A stretch of 23,306 nucleotides of DNA from UBA9642 sp964545585 (lineage in GTDB: Archaea > Nanobdellota > Nanobdellia > Woesearchaeales > UBA9642). The notes below the pieces were generated by a model. It made no database searches, had not been told where the DNA came from, and worked only from the letters and a program-made list of their open reading frames with translations. The DNA is taken from contig CAZJFT010000013.1 in NCBI GenBank assembly GCA_964545585.1, forward strand, positions 1 through 23,306, written 5' to 3'. Shown here in pieces: positions 1 to 8,253 of this stretch (its first letter is position 1; the number at the start of each line of letters is the position of its first letter). Made by a program: the position numbers and the translations under genes.

Positions 1-59
1 AAGTGGATTATATGTGTCCTCACATTTGAGCCTATCGGCCTGCCTTGTTTCTTTTCCAT
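1..59 (-). CDS. Partial CDS, N-terminus of an unidentified protein (possible DNA-binding)
   Basis: An ATG at 59 opens a frame running leftward off the window, so only 19 codons are visible. The protein begins MEKKQGRPIGSNVRTHIIH. A basic GRPxGS opening followed by a helix-like stretch recalls the N-terminus of small archaeal winged-helix proteins, but this is only a resemblance. An AT-rich TATA-like element (82-90) lies about 27 nt upstream of this ATG, the spacing expected for leaderless transcription, and no Shine-Dalgarno site is visible. It is divergent from the methyltransferase gene to its right. The function cannot be settled from so short a fragment. Confidence 0.45.
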   Translation of the reverse strand, partial: MEKKQGRPIGSNVRTHIIH

Positions 60-119
60 ATTGAAATAAAATAGGGATAAATTTAAAAATTTGCTGATAT
101 ATTGACAAGTGAATATAAA
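60..119. promoter_or_regulatory. Divergent promoter region
   Basis: This AT-rich spacer separates two divergent starts (ATG at 59 on minus, ATG at 120 on plus). A near-symmetrical element around 78-92 (core atttaaaaat) can serve as a TATA box. Its distance fits the minus gene best, and it would give the plus gene a leader of several nucleotides. Confidence 0.4.
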
Positions 120-1088
120 ATGCATCTGATAATATTATCTCAGGAGAATATTGAATTATCCGAATTAGAAGCGACACAATTGCTTGAGTTGAAGGCGTCC
201 ACAAGAGATAAGAACATATTATATTCACGCATTGAAAGGAAAAACATAAAAAAAATCCCTCGTCTGGCTTACACGAAGAAAATACTGGAATTATTGTTCA
301 TGTGCAACCCTAAAGATTTGAGTGATGCATTACTGAATTTCGATTTCAAAAAACATTATAAGAAGAATTTCTGCCTCAGAATACACGATGATACACAAAG
401 ATATAAAGAGACGGACTATGCAAAATATGTCTGGCGGAGTCTTGAATCGCATAATAAGATACGCCCAAGAGTGGATCTGGAAAAACCGGCGACTTTGATT
501 GAAACCATAATTATAGAAGACAAAGCATTCGTATGCAAGCAGATATGGACTAATGAAAAGACATTCGAGTCTAGAAAAGCACATCTTAAACAAGAGCTTC
601 ACCCGACGGCAATGCATCCAAGGATGGCAAGCGCATTAGTAAACATATTGAATCCTGAAAAAGGCACAACAATCATCGACCCATTCTGCGGTGCAGGAGG
701 AATAATTCATGAAGCGGCATTGATGAAGATAAAATCAATAGGATATGACATAGATGATGTGCAATTAAGAAGAGCAAAAATTAATCTGAAAGGATTGAAA
801 GGTTTCAAGCTAGAAAAAAAAGATGCCACAAAAATAAAAAATCTAAAAAACATCGTCACTGACCTGCCTTATGGAAAATCTTCGAAGAAGACTTCTGAAA
901 TAAATTCTCTCTACTCAAGATTCATCAAGAACATCTCTGGACGAGCAGTCATAGTGTTCCCCGATTTTTCAGATTATAAAAAAATATTGAAAAATGACCT
1001 GAATAGAAAATTAGAAGTCAAGAAAATCATCAGCCATTACGTCCACAAATCATTGACGAGAAAGATTGTGCTGATCGATAAGAAATAA
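120..1088 (+). CDS. tRNA guanosine-N2 methyltransferase, Trm-G10/Trm11 (THUMP/UPF0020) family
   Basis: Predicted SAM-dependent methyltransferase acting on tRNA, probably N2-methylation of guanosine 10. From the ATG at 120 it is 322 aa. The N-terminal half resembles a THUMP-type RNA-binding region (about residues 1-150). The C-terminal half is a Rossmann methyltransferase: a hPxxMxxxLVN-like helix, SAM motif I DPFCGAGG (187-194), and the catalytic motif IV as TDLPYG (247-252), where most relatives have DPPYG. I preferred the ATG at 120 to the TTG at 102 because family members begin with a short hydrophobic strand like MHLIILSQEN. It is monocistronic and convergent with the aldolase gene, with 13 nt between stops. 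The family is fairly sure; the exact target position (G10 or other) is inferred. Confidence 0.85.
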   Translation: MHLIILSQENIELSELEATQLLELKASTRDKNILYSRIERKNIKKIPRLAYTKKILELLFMCNPKDLSDALLNFDFKKHYKKNFCLRIHDDTQRYKETDYAKYVWRSLESHNKIRPRVDLEKPATLIETIIIEDKAFVCKQIWTNEKTFESRKAHLKQELHPTAMHPRMASALVNILNPEKGTTIIDPFCGAGGIIHEAALMKIKSIGYDIDDVQLRRAKINLKGLKGFKLEKKDATKIKNLKNIVTDLPYGKSSKKTSEINSLYSRFIKNISGRAVIVFPDFSDYKKILKNDLNRKLEVKKIISHYVHKSLTRKIVLIDKK

Positions 1089-1101
1089 AAAAATATTATT
1101 T

Positions 1102-1905
1102 TTACTTACTCTTATGTATCTCTTCCTCATATGTCTTCTCTGCTTCTTGTGTTGTTGCGCCGTCATAGACTATCTTCCTGAGCGCTTTAGTTATCGCCAA
1201 TGGGTACTGGTGCTGCCATACATTCCTTCCGACAGCCATGCCTGTGACTCCTGTCTTCATTATCTCTTCTGATTTCTGCAGGAAGTGTTGCTCATCTACT
1301 TTATCTCCGCCAGCAACCAATACTTTCGCCGCTGCTGCACACTTTACGACCCATTGGAATCCTTTAGGGTCATCATTGTATTTTATCTTGAGCATGTCTG
1401 CCCCTAATTCCAATCCTACACGTGCAGAGTATGCGAGCACATCATTGTTCTTCTCATCTATTCCTGGTCCTCTAGGATACATCCATGCAATGACTGGTAT
1501 GCCGTAATCATGTGCATTCTCGACTATTTTTGAGAATTCTGTGAATATTTCCGGCTCATTAGGACTGCCTGTATATATCGTGTAACCGACAGCCACTGCA
1601 CCTAGTTTCACGGCCCTGTCGACTGAGCACAATTGCCTCGATAAGGGCGCGATGTTTGTCAATGCCGTCTTCCCATTCAGTTTTACTATGAGAGGGACAT
1701 CCTTATAGTATGAATGATAATATTTTTCTGCCACCCCATGTTGTGTTATCACACCATCATACAACCCTTCCAGCGCTATATCAAATATGTATTTCGGGTC
1801 GACTGTCTTTTCATTAAGGTCTCTCGGACCATGTTCTAATCCTTGATCATAAGCGAGAAGTAATGACTTATCCTTCCTAAGTATCTTGTGGAGATTTATT
1901 CTCAT
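1102..1905 (-). CDS. fba: Class I fructose-bisphosphate aldolase, archaeal (DhnA/FbaB) type
   Basis: A cytosolic aldolase interconverting fructose-1,6-bisphosphate with DHAP and glyceraldehyde-3-phosphate. It is 267 aa, the usual length of the archaeal class I enzyme. Visible landmarks are LAYDQGLEHGP with Asp20 near the N-terminus, WMYPRG (Tyr143, matching the catalytic Tyr of the Thermoproteus enzyme), the Schiff-base lysine in MLKIKY (Lys173, or less likely Lys175), and the phosphate-binding VAGGDK and GMAVGRNVWQ loops. The related aminodeoxyheptulosonate synthase of aromatic synthesis shares this fold, but the PfkB-family sugar kinase gene 22 nt upstream on the same strand favours a glycolytic or gluconeogenic role. 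The start is supported by a GAGGTG Shine-Dalgarno 4 nt before the ATG. Likely translated from the pfkB transcript. Confidence 0.9.
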   Translation of the reverse strand: MRINLHKILRKDKSLLLAYDQGLEHGPRDLNEKTVDPKYIFDIALEGLYDGVITQHGVAEKYYHSYYKDVPLIVKLNGKTALTNIAPLSRQLCSVDRAVKLGAVAVGYTIYTGSPNEPEIFTEFSKIVENAHDYGIPVIAWMYPRGPGIDEKNNDVLAYSARVGLELGADMLKIKYNDDPKGFQWVVKCAAAAKVLVAGGDKVDEQHFLQKSEEIMKTGVTGMAVGRNVWQHQYPLAITKALRKIVYDGATTQEAEKTYEEEIHKSK

Positions 1906-1927
1906 ACTGCACCTCTTTTAATTATAG

Positions 1928-2914
1928 TTATATATAATCATTTTTATATTTTGTTATATGTCTCTTATCGTTCTCTGCCATGTGGAACGCTTCTTTCCCT
2001 AATAGCTTGTTTTTTGCACCCTTATGTCTAATCACTGATTCTGCATTGAGCATCCCTAGCCTCAGGGAGTATTCAGTGTCCTTTCCCGATATCTTGCCTG
2101 CGACAAATCCTGAAGCGAATGCATCTCCTGCACCTGTAGTCTCTCTTATTTTGACTATTGCAGGTTTTATAGAATAGAAATGCTTCTCTATCGTATCAAG
2201 ACAGTGCGCGCCATTCTTTCCATCAGTTATTATGACAATCTTAGGTCCAAGCTTATGTATATCGTGGAGCATCTGGAACTGATTCTCTGAATTTGTGCCG
2301 AGCATCGCTTGTGCCTCTTCCTTGTTGAATATCAGTATCTCAGTATTCCTCAACACCGGTTTCAAGTAGCGCAAACCTTTTTTCGCAAGATATAAGCTTG
2401 GATTGAATGCTATCTTAAGGTTATGTATATTTGCATGATACGACATCTTTTTTATCGTCTTGAAGCTCTTGTCCATCATTGAGGAGAAATACATCCATTT
2501 CGTCTCTGGCCTCTTTATCTTCCTATAACTAAGGTCATCATTACATCCCTTATATGTGAATATCGTCCTGTCAGATTCTATCGCATCCAATATAACTGAA
2601 TAACCAGTCATTCCGCCTTTGTATCCTAAGAATTTGACATTTTCTCTTTCAAGCTCATCAAGTATCCTCTTGCCGTTATCATCATCGCCGACCCTTCCTA
2701 TCCATCCAGTCTTGAGTCCTAGTCTTGAGAACGCGACTGCACTGTTTGTCCCTCCACCACCTGTGAAGAATTCAAGCTCCTTGACCAATATTTTTGCTCC
2801 AAGAGGGTATGCTATATCTATATGCTTATGCACACGCAATATCTCTGTCTGTTTCGGGTCTGTATGCATGAATACATCGACTGTAGAACTTCCGACTGTA
2901 ATTACATCAAACAC
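1928..2914 (-). CDS. PfkB/ribokinase-family sugar (or nucleoside) kinase
   Basis: ATP-type carbohydrate kinase of 328 aa. The substrate-side motif TGGGGTNSAVAFSRLG (51-66) and the C-terminal signature TTGAGDAFASGF (259-270), with catalytic base Asp264 in GAGD, are both intact, as is the GRVGDDDNG segment (73-81). It starts at GTG (2914), chosen because GAGGTG lies 5 nt upstream and the protein begins directly with the first strand FDVITVGSSTVD. It is the first gene of a pair with the class I aldolase, so 6-phosphofructokinase activity is attractive. PfkB sequences do not reveal substrate reliably, however, and ribose, nucleoside or 2-keto-3-deoxygluconate kinases remain possible. A TATA element at 2947-2955 drives the pair. 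Confidence 0.85.
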   Translation of the reverse strand: MFDVITVGSSTVDVFMHTDPKQTEILRVHKHIDIAYPLGAKILVKELEFFTGGGGTNSAVAFSRLGLKTGWIGRVGDDDNGKRILDELERENVKFLGYKGGMTGYSVILDAIESDRTIFTYKGCNDDLSYRKIKRPETKWMYFSSMMDKSFKTIKKMSYHANIHNLKIAFNPSLYLAKKGLRYLKPVLRNTEILIFNKEEAQAMLGTNSENQFQMLHDIHKLGPKIVIITDGKNGAHCLDTIEKHFYSIKPAIVKIRETTGAGDAFASGFVAGKISGKDTEYSLRLGMLNAESVIRHKGAKNKLLGKEAFHMAENDKRHITKYKNDYI

Positions 2915-2945
2915 TCACTCACCTCTCATCGAGACCAGAAATACA

Positions 2946-2956
2946 TATTTATAAAT
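2946..2956 (-). promoter_or_regulatory. TATA box for the pfkB-fba operon
   Basis: The minus strand reads atttataaata here, a good archaeal TATA box about 37 nt before the GTG start. That leaves about 10 nt of leader, enough for the GAGGTG Shine-Dalgarno. Confidence 0.5.
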
Positions 2957-3008
2957 ATTGTTAATATTGGCAATTCTATATTAGTACTTTTATATTTACT
3001 ATGTGATC

Positions 3009-3965
3009 TCAGAATTTTATATTATCTAATATTTCATGTGCATTCTTGCTTTTCAGCATCTTTGAGAACTGATCCCATTCTTTTCCAAGCTTCACGCTTA
3101 TCTGTGTCTGCAATGCCATCTTCTCCTGCTCAGATACCCTTGCAGAATGATCTGCATCGATGAGACCATAAGGATATCCTAGAAATACCGGGTCTGTACT
3201 GTTTGCCTTTAGAAACGACATGATATCTTGCACATTATCTCCATCATTCTCGAACCTGAATACATAATCTGAGCGGTCATTCAATTTCAAGAAGTATATC
3301 TCTGCTTTGTGATTCTTGTTGTTGTTCTTGACTATAGGATGATAATACCATGAACCGCTGTCAATCGAGTTCAAATAATCAGTGATGCCAAGACCGGCGT
3401 TTGTAGTCAACGAGCATGTCTTTGCTAATGCTGAAGGATTTTTTAGATTTTTAATATAATCGACCTCATAAGGATATCTTGCCTCCAAAGTTCCATCAAG
3501 CACCGGATTCTCGAATTTTGATGCATGCTTCAACTCTGCAAATCTCCTTAGTATAGGTATTACCCTTGAGCATGTTGCACGCTCCGTGCCTGAGCGTATG
3601 CTTTCATCTTCCGGATCGAATATCATTCCATCGAATTCATTCTTCGGGAATGTATTTATGATGAACCGTCCATCTTTCTCCCGGACCAGTGCAGTGAATT
3701 CTATCAATTCTCTAGAAATCCTCTTATTGTGCTTGTATGTTATCCCCGCGACACGTATGAATCCTATGCAGAAACCTGCACCTTCAAACAGTATTGACTG
3801 GCCGCCATCGATAAAAGTGATTTCCATTTCCTTATCTGAAGAATGTATCTCATGAAAGTTCTTCTTATCTATAATTATTGGAGAATATTGCTTATTCATA
3901 ATAATGTGTGATTCTCTAGAAATGTCCGATCTTAAACCTTTTAATTCATTAATCAGATTATCCAT
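3009..3965 (-). CDS. nurA: NurA-domain 5'-3' nuclease
   Basis: A NurA-family nuclease of 318 aa, the DNA-end-resection partner of the HerA helicase in archaeal double-strand-break repair (with Mre11-Rad50). Conserved acidic positions are visible: FIDGGQS with Asp53, VLDGTL with Asp157, the KTCSLTT segment (Lys182), and the C-terminal LGYPYGLIDADHSARVS (262-278), matching the NurA YPxPLxxAHxxA motif. The ATG at 3965 has an AT-rich TATA element (3987-3997) about 26 nt upstream and no Shine-Dalgarno, so it is probably leaderless and its own unit. HerA, Mre11 and Rad50 are not in the window. The family call is good; the metal-binding residues were assigned by motif only. Confidence 0.8.
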   Translation of the reverse strand: MDNLINELKGLRSDISRESHIIMNKQYSPIIIDKKNFHEIHSSDKEMEITFIDGGQSILFEGAGFCIGFIRVAGITYKHNKRISRELIEFTALVREKDGRFIINTFPKNEFDGMIFDPEDESIRSGTERATCSRVIPILRRFAELKHASKFENPVLDGTLEARYPYEVDYIKNLKNPSALAKTCSLTTNAGLGITDYLNSIDSGSWYYHPIVKNNNKNHKAEIYFLKLNDRSDYVFRFENDGDNVQDIMSFLKANSTDPVFLGYPYGLIDADHSARVSEQEKMALQTQISVKLGKEWDQFSKMLKSKNAHEILDNIKF

Positions 3966-4030
3966 ATTAACGGAACAGGGTGGACATATAAAAATCTATT
4001 GGAAGAAAAATTGAATAAAAAATTAAAAGA

Positions 4031-4639
4031 TTACAATCCCTTCTCAGGATAGAATGGTTTTGGCATCTCGTATATCGTCTTCAATTTCAAGTACTGCTTT
4101 ATCACGTTCTGTAGCCTGTATGTCGTCTTGTATAAATCTATCTTGTATGATTCTATCTGTGCTTTGTAGATCCTGTTCCTGAACAGCTTGTCGAAGCGCA
4201 TTATGAAAGGTTTTGGCGCTCCAGGCTTTCCACGCCATTTCCTGTTGTAATCAAGCTGCAAGTATGATTCGATGTTTATTATCAAGTCACCCCTGTCTGT
4301 TCTCATCTTATGGCCTTGATGCATTACTTCTATCGATTTCATGTTCAATGTCAAGAAGTTTATCTTCATGAAATACCTATAATAATGTGATTTCTGCGGT
4401 ACACGATACACTCTCCACCATATCCTATGCTCTTTCGCACCTGTGCCGAGTATTTTTTCAAGGTAGAATATTTCGGGATTATCATCTGAGCCATAGATAT
4501 CCTTGAATCCTTCCTCTGCAAGCCAATCATGTATCAGTTTATAGAGATTCTTAAGATGGAATGTTTCCTCATTCTCTATCTCAAGCCTAGCCACTAGTAT
4601 ATCATGAGTATCATCCGCTTCAAACTTGAACATGGCCAT
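4031..4639 (-). CDS. Conserved-looking protein of unknown function, 202 aa
   Basis: I do not recognise a characterised domain. The protein is 202 aa, rich in aromatic and basic residues, with no signal peptide or membrane segment. The middle holds an amphipathic strand-rich section with clustered Trp/Arg/Tyr (HRIWWRVYRVP, HYYRYFMKINF), and the C-terminal third is helical and basic (residues about 148-190). The composition suggests a soluble protein that could bind nucleic acid, but that is only impression. ATG at 4639 is used; a second ATG two codons on is possible. A TATA element (4660-4669) sits 26 nt upstream, implying a leaderless single-gene unit. It lies directly downstream of top6A on the same strand. 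Confidence 0.75.
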   Translation of the reverse strand: MAMFKFEADDTHDILVARLEIENEETFHLKNLYKLIHDWLAEEGFKDIYGSDDNPEIFYLEKILGTGAKEHRIWWRVYRVPQKSHYYRYFMKINFLTLNMKSIEVMHQGHKMRTDRGDLIINIESYLQLDYNRKWRGKPGAPKPFIMRFDKLFRNRIYKAQIESYKIDLYKTTYRLQNVIKQYLKLKTIYEMPKPFYPEKGL

Positions 4640-4659
4640 GCATACATGTCAGAAACCGT

Positions 4660-4669
4660 TATTTAAATA
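4660..4669 (-). promoter_or_regulatory. TATA box for the 202-aa gene
   Basis: The minus strand reads gtatttaaat, centred 26 nt before the ATG with no Shine-Dalgarno between. This is the leaderless arrangement seen repeatedly in this window. Confidence 0.55.
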
Positions 4670-4693
4670 CTTTTTGCAAGCATTCATAAAAAA

Positions 4694-5887
4694 TTAATCC
4701 AACCATTCCTTGTTCTTTATCTTTTCTGGAAGGTATTTTTCTGAGATGAACGATATTCCTTTGCTAGACAATGATTGGATTTCTACTTTTGCATCGAATT
4801 CTTTCATCATCTTGAATTGTCTCTGCCATTCCTTGTGCTTTGCGAACCATTCATAGTTCTGCATCTGCTTTATCCTTGCTCTGTCCTGATCTGTCAACTT
4901 GATGAAGTGCCTCTTCAAATCATATTTTACTATGTCATCCATGGATACGCCAAGGAATTTCACATCAGGAATCGCCATCTCTTCTGCCATGTGCGCAAGG
5001 CTTATGCTTCCGAATTTTATTACGCTGTATATGTAGAATCCGTATATGTCCCCATCTGTAAGTACTAGTATTGGCAGATTATGTTCATTTGATAATCTTT
5101 GAAGCAGTCTCCTTATGCCTCTTGTTGTCTGCCCTTGTGAAGCCATTATTATGCAGTTCTGTTTTTCCCAGAACCTGTCCTCATGCAGTCTCTCCCATAC
5201 TGCTGCCTTCTCCATGTATATCACATATTTCGCATCTACCTTCTTGAATTTTATCTTCTCGACATTTGACGGGATTGACCATCCTCCGCTTCCCAGCTTC
5301 GACCAATCTATCGTATCGCCTGAATCTTCTATGATTACTTTTCCTGCGACGCTCCCCATCTTGTTCGCATTCACATGAAGATTCTCTCTGGAGAATCCTG
5401 TTATCAACTCAAGATCTTCTATCGCCTTGTCTGATTCTTTCTGCTCATCGACAACATTTATCTTCGTTCCAGGGATTGTCCTCTTTGCCATATAGAATAC
5501 ATCCCTGAGACTTGCATGTTTCTGCACGTCAAGTAGTGTCTTGCATATCGCCGCCACTTCAAGTGTCTGCAAGAATTTCTTTGAATGCCCTACATTGAAG
5601 AAGAATCTCTGCGCAGTCTTATCCCCAAGCTGGAGAGTCTTTGATTCTTTGTCATATTTTACGTTGCTTAGGCCCCTTACTGATAATTCAATCTTTGGGC
5701 TTTGTCCCTTATATATATCGTCGACTACACTCTTCCCTAATTGTATCAGTTCTGATTTTACATCAGCATTGTTTGAGTTATTATTCGGCGCTTTTGGCTT
5801 GGCAGTTTCCTTCGCTTCCTGTTTCTCTGAGAATGTCATCTGCACTTCAGGTTTCTTTTCATTGTCCGGCTTCTTTTTTGCGCTCAT
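4694..5887 (-). CDS. top6A: DNA topoisomerase VI subunit A (Spo11-like)
   Basis: The DNA-cleaving subunit of topoisomerase VI, which makes double-strand breaks with 5'-phosphotyrosyl links to relax and decatenate DNA. It is 397 aa. A low-complexity charged N-terminal tail (about 1-40, Lys/Glu/Asn-rich) precedes the winged-helix CAP domain. The catalytic tyrosine is Tyr132 in SLRDVFYMAKR; the residue before it is Phe where many homologues have Tyr. The TOPRIM domain shows its acidic residues as YMEKAAVWERL (Glu226) and LTDGDIYGFYIYS (Asp278, Asp280). The ATG overlaps the top6B stop codon by one base (TAATG), so the two are translationally coupled. Subunit stoichiometry therefore probably depends on shared translation. 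Confidence 0.95.
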   Translation of the reverse strand: MSAKKKPDNEKKPEVQMTFSEKQEAKETAKPKAPNNNSNNADVKSELIQLGKSVVDDIYKGQSPKIELSVRGLSNVKYDKESKTLQLGDKTAQRFFFNVGHSKKFLQTLEVAAICKTLLDVQKHASLRDVFYMAKRTIPGTKINVVDEQKESDKAIEDLELITGFSRENLHVNANKMGSVAGKVIIEDSGDTIDWSKLGSGGWSIPSNVEKIKFKKVDAKYVIYMEKAAVWERLHEDRFWEKQNCIIMASQGQTTRGIRRLLQRLSNEHNLPILVLTDGDIYGFYIYSVIKFGSISLAHMAEEMAIPDVKFLGVSMDDIVKYDLKRHFIKLTDQDRARIKQMQNYEWFAKHKEWQRQFKMMKEFDAKVEIQSLSSKGISFISEKYLPEKIKNKEWLD

Positions 5888-7566
5888 TACTCGTCTACCT
5901 CAACATCTGATCCGTCATCCAAGTCATCAATATCATCTTCTTTTGATTTCTTGCTCCTATCATCTTCCGTATCGCCTTTCAATGATTCCATCTCATGAAT
6001 CTGGCCCTGTATCTCCTCTTTCTTTATCATCTCTTCGAATCTTGCAAGTATCTTCTCTTTCTTCTCTCCAGTCAACCGCTCTAATGAATCTGCGACTTCA
6101 GGCATATACCGCTCGAACAGGTTTGCCCGCTCCAATTGGTTCTTTATCCTGTTCTTCTTATGCACATATGTCTGCAGTTTCCTTCCTGCTTCCTGCAATG
6201 CTAGTTTTATCTCTTTTATTATTTCAGGATAATGTGCCAATGCCTCTTTTGATTCTGACGTAAAAGGAACCCATACTGATGACATGTGAACGAGTATTGT
6301 CAATGGCCCTATAGGGATTGAGCCGTTGCTCTGCTGCATCCCGTATGCCTTCCAATTAGTCGTGACAACGGATTTTGTGACTGCACACGCGCCTTGCTGA
6401 TAGAGCAGAGGGACACGGTTTGCAAATCTCAATAATGATACTGCAGAATCTCTCGGCTGATTGCCACCATACGCAAGTCCTACCTCTATCTGGAATGGAT
6501 TTCCTCTATAGACAAATATCGGCCTAGATATTGCAACATAGAATTCTGCATTTATCTCTTTCTTTAGACTTTTCTCGATAAGCTCTGCACCTATTGGGCT
6601 TAAGCAGTCTGTTGTCGGAGCCATTATCTTTGTCTTCTTTATCGCCTGGATGAGCTTCTCTGCATCCTGCATAGACATATCTGCAGGTTTCTTCTTCGGA
6701 TCTATCAATGCATTATCGCATATCTCTTTTGCAGTCCCTGGACCGACCCTTGATAAGTCGCTTGTCAAGAAACTCTGCAATGTCCTTGATTCGGTGTTCT
6801 TGAGCATTTTTGCAAGTATTCCCAATTCAAGACCATATGGATGAGGTTTTATCTCTTCTGGCTCCTTGGGGAGTTGGTCTGTCGCCCGTGCATAAATGAA
6901 CTGCTCTGCCTTAGGATTAGTATAGATGATTGTCGCATGAGGATTGATTATCGCTGTCTCTCTCAAGTATTCATCGACGCTCTGTGCACCTTTCATGTAG
7001 CTTCCTTCTATGTCCATCTCTATCTTTGTCCCATGCTCCTTGTTCCACTCCTTCTCGTCATCGACCATCACTTCAGGATTGTTCGTCTGTGTGTTCAAGT
7101 GTAATTCCATGTAATGTGCTGGCTTGTTTGCTGCAGTCTTCGAGATTATTTTTGTAGGCCTTCCTGTAGTTAATTGTGCAAACATTACTGCTGCACTTAT
7201 TCCTATTCCTTGTTGTCCTCTGCTCTGACGCAGCCTATGGAATTTTGAGCCATAAAGGAGTTTTGCAAATATTTTCGGTATTTGTGCCTTTACTATCCCT
7301 GGACCATTATCTTCTATGATTATCCTGAACCTGTTTTCAGACATCTCAATTATCTCAACACTTATCTCTGGAAGTATCCTTGACTCTTCACAAGCATCAA
7401 GCGCGTTATCAACAGCCTCTTTAATTGCTGTAAGAAGAGCCTTTCTTGGATTGTCAAAGCCTAGCAAGTGCCTGTTCTTCTCGAAGAATTCCGCTACTGA
7501 AATCTCTCTCTGTTTCTTTGCGAGATCCTCTGCAGTAGGTTTGCCCTTATCTTGGTTCTTAGCCAT
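5887..7566 (-). CDS. top6B: DNA topoisomerase VI subunit B (GHKL ATPase)
   Basis: The ATP-binding subunit of topoisomerase VI; it dimerises on ATP and transmits the conformational change to subunit A. From ATG 7566 it is 559 aa. The Bergerat fold is intact: N-box AIKEAVDNALDACEE (about 47-61), G1 box IIEDNGPGI with Asp86, and G2 loop SRGQQGIGIS (about 115-124). The transducer carries the conserved WVPFTSESKEA loop that supplies the ATP-sensing lysine. The C-terminus is an acidic and basic low-complexity tail rich in Asp, Glu and Lys. A TTG farther upstream (7590) would add MTCFLLLL, but it lies inside the TATA box, so ATG 7566 is preferred. First gene of the top6B-top6A operon. Confidence 0.95.
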   Translation of the reverse strand: MAKNQDKGKPTAEDLAKKQREISVAEFFEKNRHLLGFDNPRKALLTAIKEAVDNALDACEESRILPEISVEIIEMSENRFRIIIEDNGPGIVKAQIPKIFAKLLYGSKFHRLRQSRGQQGIGISAAVMFAQLTTGRPTKIISKTAANKPAHYMELHLNTQTNNPEVMVDDEKEWNKEHGTKIEMDIEGSYMKGAQSVDEYLRETAIINPHATIIYTNPKAEQFIYARATDQLPKEPEEIKPHPYGLELGILAKMLKNTESRTLQSFLTSDLSRVGPGTAKEICDNALIDPKKKPADMSMQDAEKLIQAIKKTKIMAPTTDCLSPIGAELIEKSLKKEINAEFYVAISRPIFVYRGNPFQIEVGLAYGGNQPRDSAVSLLRFANRVPLLYQQGACAVTKSVVTTNWKAYGMQQSNGSIPIGPLTILVHMSSVWVPFTSESKEALAHYPEIIKEIKLALQEAGRKLQTYVHKKNRIKNQLERANLFERYMPEVADSLERLTGEKKEKILARFEEMIKKEEIQGQIHEMESLKGDTEDDRSKKSKEDDIDDLDDGSDVEVDE

Positions 7567-7588
7567 CAATAGAAGCAGAAAACAAGTC

Positions 7589-7601
7589 ATTAATAAATAT
7601 T
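7589..7601 (-). promoter_or_regulatory. TATA box for top6B-top6A
   Basis: The minus strand reads aatatttattaat, centred about 28 nt before ATG 7566. It supports a leaderless message beginning at that ATG and argues against the in-frame TTG at 7590. Confidence 0.55.
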
Positions 7602-7647
7602 TCTATGGTAAAGAATGTGTTTTTAAGCATATTTTGATAATAAAATC

Positions 7648-8202
7648 CTAGAATCCTTCATCATCCAATCCTTTCTTTCTCATCAATCGTCTCTGTCTCT
7701 CAAGCCATTTGTAGACGTTTGCATGTGGGCTTCCTGCAAGAAGCGTCTCTAATGCGCGCTTGCATATGCCGACCATCTCTATTTTTCCAATAACAGCTAT
7801 TGTCTTTCCATAAACTGAAATATAGCACTCAGTAAGCTCTTCTATTGTATGCCTTGACTTGCCATCCATTCCTATGACTCTGCCTTTAAGCCTTTGCTGA
7901 TGGCTTTTCTCTTTAGAATAATCGTTCAATGATATCACATCAAGGATATAATCCTGTTTTAATAATTGTTTTGCAAGGTCAGGATTAAAACCGCGGGCTA
8001 TCGCCTTGACAACTTCTCTCAATGCAAACAAATTAATAGCATCCTTCCCTGTCAATACTACGTCCCCTTCCTTGCTGTCAACGTCAATCTTGCATCCTGT
8101 TGCAGATTCCAAGTCCCGTTTAGTCTCTCCTTTAGTTCCTATAAGTACAGCTATCCTGTCCTTTGTTATCTTCAACTCATAGGAATACTCCTGGTCTGCC
8201 AT
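7648..8202 (-). CDS. Two-KH-domain RNA-binding protein, archaeal Dim2/Pno1 type
   Basis: An rRNA-associated protein of 184 aa with two KH domains. The first carries the GxxG loop as LIGTKGETKRDLE (GTKG 22-25). The second, of the Pno1/Dim2 type, has GRVIGMDGKSRHTIEE (GMDG 111-114) followed by the strand YISVYGKTIAVIG. Archaeal Dim2 binds the 3' end of 16S rRNA and aIF2-alpha, linking late small-subunit maturation to initiation. The adjacent gene upstream encodes RIO1, another late 40S/30S biogenesis factor, and this RIO1-KH-top6B-top6A order recurs in archaea. It has its own TATA box (8224-8235) despite being only 51 nt behind rio1, so it is probably a separate leaderless message. Confidence 0.9.
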   Translation of the reverse strand: MADQEYSYELKITKDRIAVLIGTKGETKRDLESATGCKIDVDSKEGDVVLTGKDAINLFALREVVKAIARGFNPDLAKQLLKQDYILDVISLNDYSKEKSHQQRLKGRVIGMDGKSRHTIEELTECYISVYGKTIAVIGKIEMVGICKRALETLLAGSPHANVYKWLERQRRLMRKKGLDDEGF

Positions 8203-8223
8203 GACCTTTAGAAATAAGCAGGT

Positions 8224-8235
8224 GTTTTTAAAGTA
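8224..8235 (-). promoter_or_regulatory. TATA box for the KH/Dim2 gene
   Basis: The minus strand reads atactttaaaaa, centred about 27 nt before ATG 8202, with no Shine-Dalgarno. It lies inside the short rio1-KH spacer. Confidence 0.5.
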
Positions 8236-8253
8236 TATGGTTTGGGAATATAA

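Noticed and set aside
3009..3965. NurA orphaned from HerA as evidence of loss
   Set aside because: HerA is often encoded elsewhere; a window of this size cannot show absence.
5541..6263. 240-codon open frame on plus opposite top6A/top6B
   Set aside because: Antisense to well-defined topo VI genes; Ser/Leu/Cys-rich low-quality protein with no motif.
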